Shown here one piece after another: positions 6,701 to 7,499 of a stretch of DNA of 7,499 nt. Every line of letters begins with the position of its first letter. The stretch's first letter is position 1. A program made the translations under genes and the position numbers. The DNA comes from an uncultured Methanosarcinales archaeon (GTDB lineage: Archaea; Halobacteriota; Methanosarcinia; Methanotrichales; Methanotrichaceae), in NCBI GenBank assembly GCA_937864385.1, contig CALMJN010000058.1, forward strand, positions 1 to 7,499, written 5' to 3'. The notes under the pieces were generated by a model that was not told where the DNA came from, searched no databases, and saw nothing but the letters and a program-made list of their open reading frames with translations.

Positions 6701-7499
6701 CGGCCGCATTTGTCCTTTGTCCGCCCTCGATGTCTGTTTTTTTTACGGTATCTGAGGTCATGTCTTCGTTGTCCTCTTTACTGTCTTTTTGGTCTTTCTT
6801 AAGTTCTTTTTTTAGGGCTTTTTTAATTTCCTCGTCAATATCTTTATCAAAGTCTTTGTTCAAATCTTGTTTTAGGCTTTCATCTTGGTCCAGTTTAAGT
6901 AGATTTATGAAATATCTCTCGGAGAATCCAGAAACAAATGCTGCCAAGATAAAGGTGCCTAGTGATTCATTCTTTATTACATCACTTAATACACCCCATG
7001 ACAAAAGTGCCGCCAGTATCAGCGCCGCAAATGCCCCAAATATGGGTCTGAGCTGGAATAAAAGAATGCTCATCTCATAATCTCCCAGATTCGTCTTGGA
7101 CCCGCGCATCTGCAGAAGGCCGCTCAAGAATCCGCCTATTCCGCCAACTACAGCAAAACTGATGGCGGCAGTATAGGCTACCAGCAAATTGTTTTTGAAG
7201 AGGATTGCAGAAAACTGAAATAGATCTTTCCACGCAATAGCATTTGTATTGTTGCCATTAGTGATATACGTGTTGCTAAAAAATGGAAAAGTAATTATAA
7301 GAACGAATAAGAGGATCCATCCCCAGAATTTTAGTGTTCTCAGTCTTTCGATCTGCAGTCCTATGTTTATTCTAGATTTTAATGATTCAGTATTAATAAA
7401 TCTAATAACTTCCTCAAGGCATGCACGATAATTTTCTGTCTCATTCCTAGTAATTTTTTCATATTTATCCTTAAAGCCTTCTAGAAAATTCTTGCAGCC
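6693..7499 (-). CDS. Unrecognised multi-pass membrane protein (5' end off window)
   Basis: I do not recognise this gene. The frame is open from the right edge to the TGA at 6695-6693, giving at least 268 residues; the start lies outside the window. The visible part begins with a soluble, helical stretch (about 1-57, including RACLEEVIRFINTESLKS). Four predicted membrane segments follow at about 58-74 (FWGWILLFVLIITFPFF), 105-129 (LLVAYTAAISFAVVGGIGGF...), 150-171 (LRPIFGAFAALILAALLSWGVL) and 180-201 (LGTFILAAFVSGFSERYFINLL). An Asn/Thr-rich loop joins the first two. The C-terminus (about 202-268) is a very charged Lys/Asp/Glu tail, probably helical. The Gly-rich helix, the LRP..GA segment and the GFSER segment together look like a conserved membrane core, but I can name no function. 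Base and codon use is far more A+T-rich than its neighbours (many AAA, ATA, TTA and AGA codons), suggesting acquisition or relaxed constraint. A TTG at 7187 is not a convincing start because the reading frame and a membrane segment continue upstream of it. Confidence 0.75.
   Translation of the reverse strand, partial: GCKNFLEGFKDKYEKITRNETENYRACLEEVIRFINTESLKSRINIGLQIERLRTLKFWGWILLFVLIITFPFFSNTYITNGNNTNAIAWKDLFQFSAILFKNNLLVAYTAAISFAVVGGIGGFLSGLLQMRGSKTNLGDYEMSILLFQLRPIFGAFAALILAALLSWGVLSDVIKNESLGTFILAAFVSGFSERYFINLLKLDQDESLKQDLNKDFDKDIDEEIKKALKKELKKDQKDSKEDNEDMTSDTVKKTDIEGGQRTNAAEG

Noticed and set aside
6693..7187. A complete 164-residue minus-strand gene starting at TTG 7187
   Set aside because: The frame stays open to the window edge and encodes another membrane segment and a helical domain upstream, so this is the C-terminal part of a longer protein.

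Overview
The window looks like chromosomal DNA from a euryarchaeal methanogen, most likely Methanothrix/Methanosaeta or a relative. The evidence is an archaeal-type alanyl-tRNA synthetase, a GfcR/PyrE-like regulator, a PIN-plus-zinc-ribbon Nob1 and an ABCE1/Rli1 ATPase. All are G+C-rich, with GTG starts, GGTG-type ribosome binding sites and TATA-like elements instead of bacterial promoters. The genus is inferred from protein flavour, not from a search.

Layout. Bases 1-355 hold no gene I can support, only the 3' flank of alaS. Three minus-strand genes follow; in transcription order they are nob1 (4310-3858), gfcR-like (3856-3239, one base after the nob1 stop) and alaS (3079-356, after a 159-base gap with its own candidate promoter and a small inverted repeat). 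A compact divergent promoter region (about 4311-4393) separates them from a plus-strand pair: a three-helix EMC6-like membrane protein (4394-4801) and rli1/ABCE1 (4812-6572), 10 bases apart. After rli1 the DNA becomes visibly A+T-richer. A minus-strand gene for an unrecognised multi-pass membrane protein enters from the right edge and ends at 6693, with a hairpin-plus-oligo-T terminator overlapping its stop codon.

How the genes fit together. The core is a translation and ribosome-maturation neighbourhood: Nob1 cuts the 3' end of small-subunit rRNA, ABCE1 splits ribosomal subunits, and AlaS charges tRNA-Ala. Nob1 and ABCE1 are divergently transcribed from one short region. The EMC6-like protein sits directly in front of ABCE1, suggesting a link between ribosome recycling and membrane-protein insertion. 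The GfcR-like PRPP-fold regulator may connect the cluster to nucleotide or sugar-phosphate status. The right-hand membrane gene looks like an accessory or acquired gene unrelated to the cluster. No mobile element, CRISPR array, tRNA or rRNA was seen.
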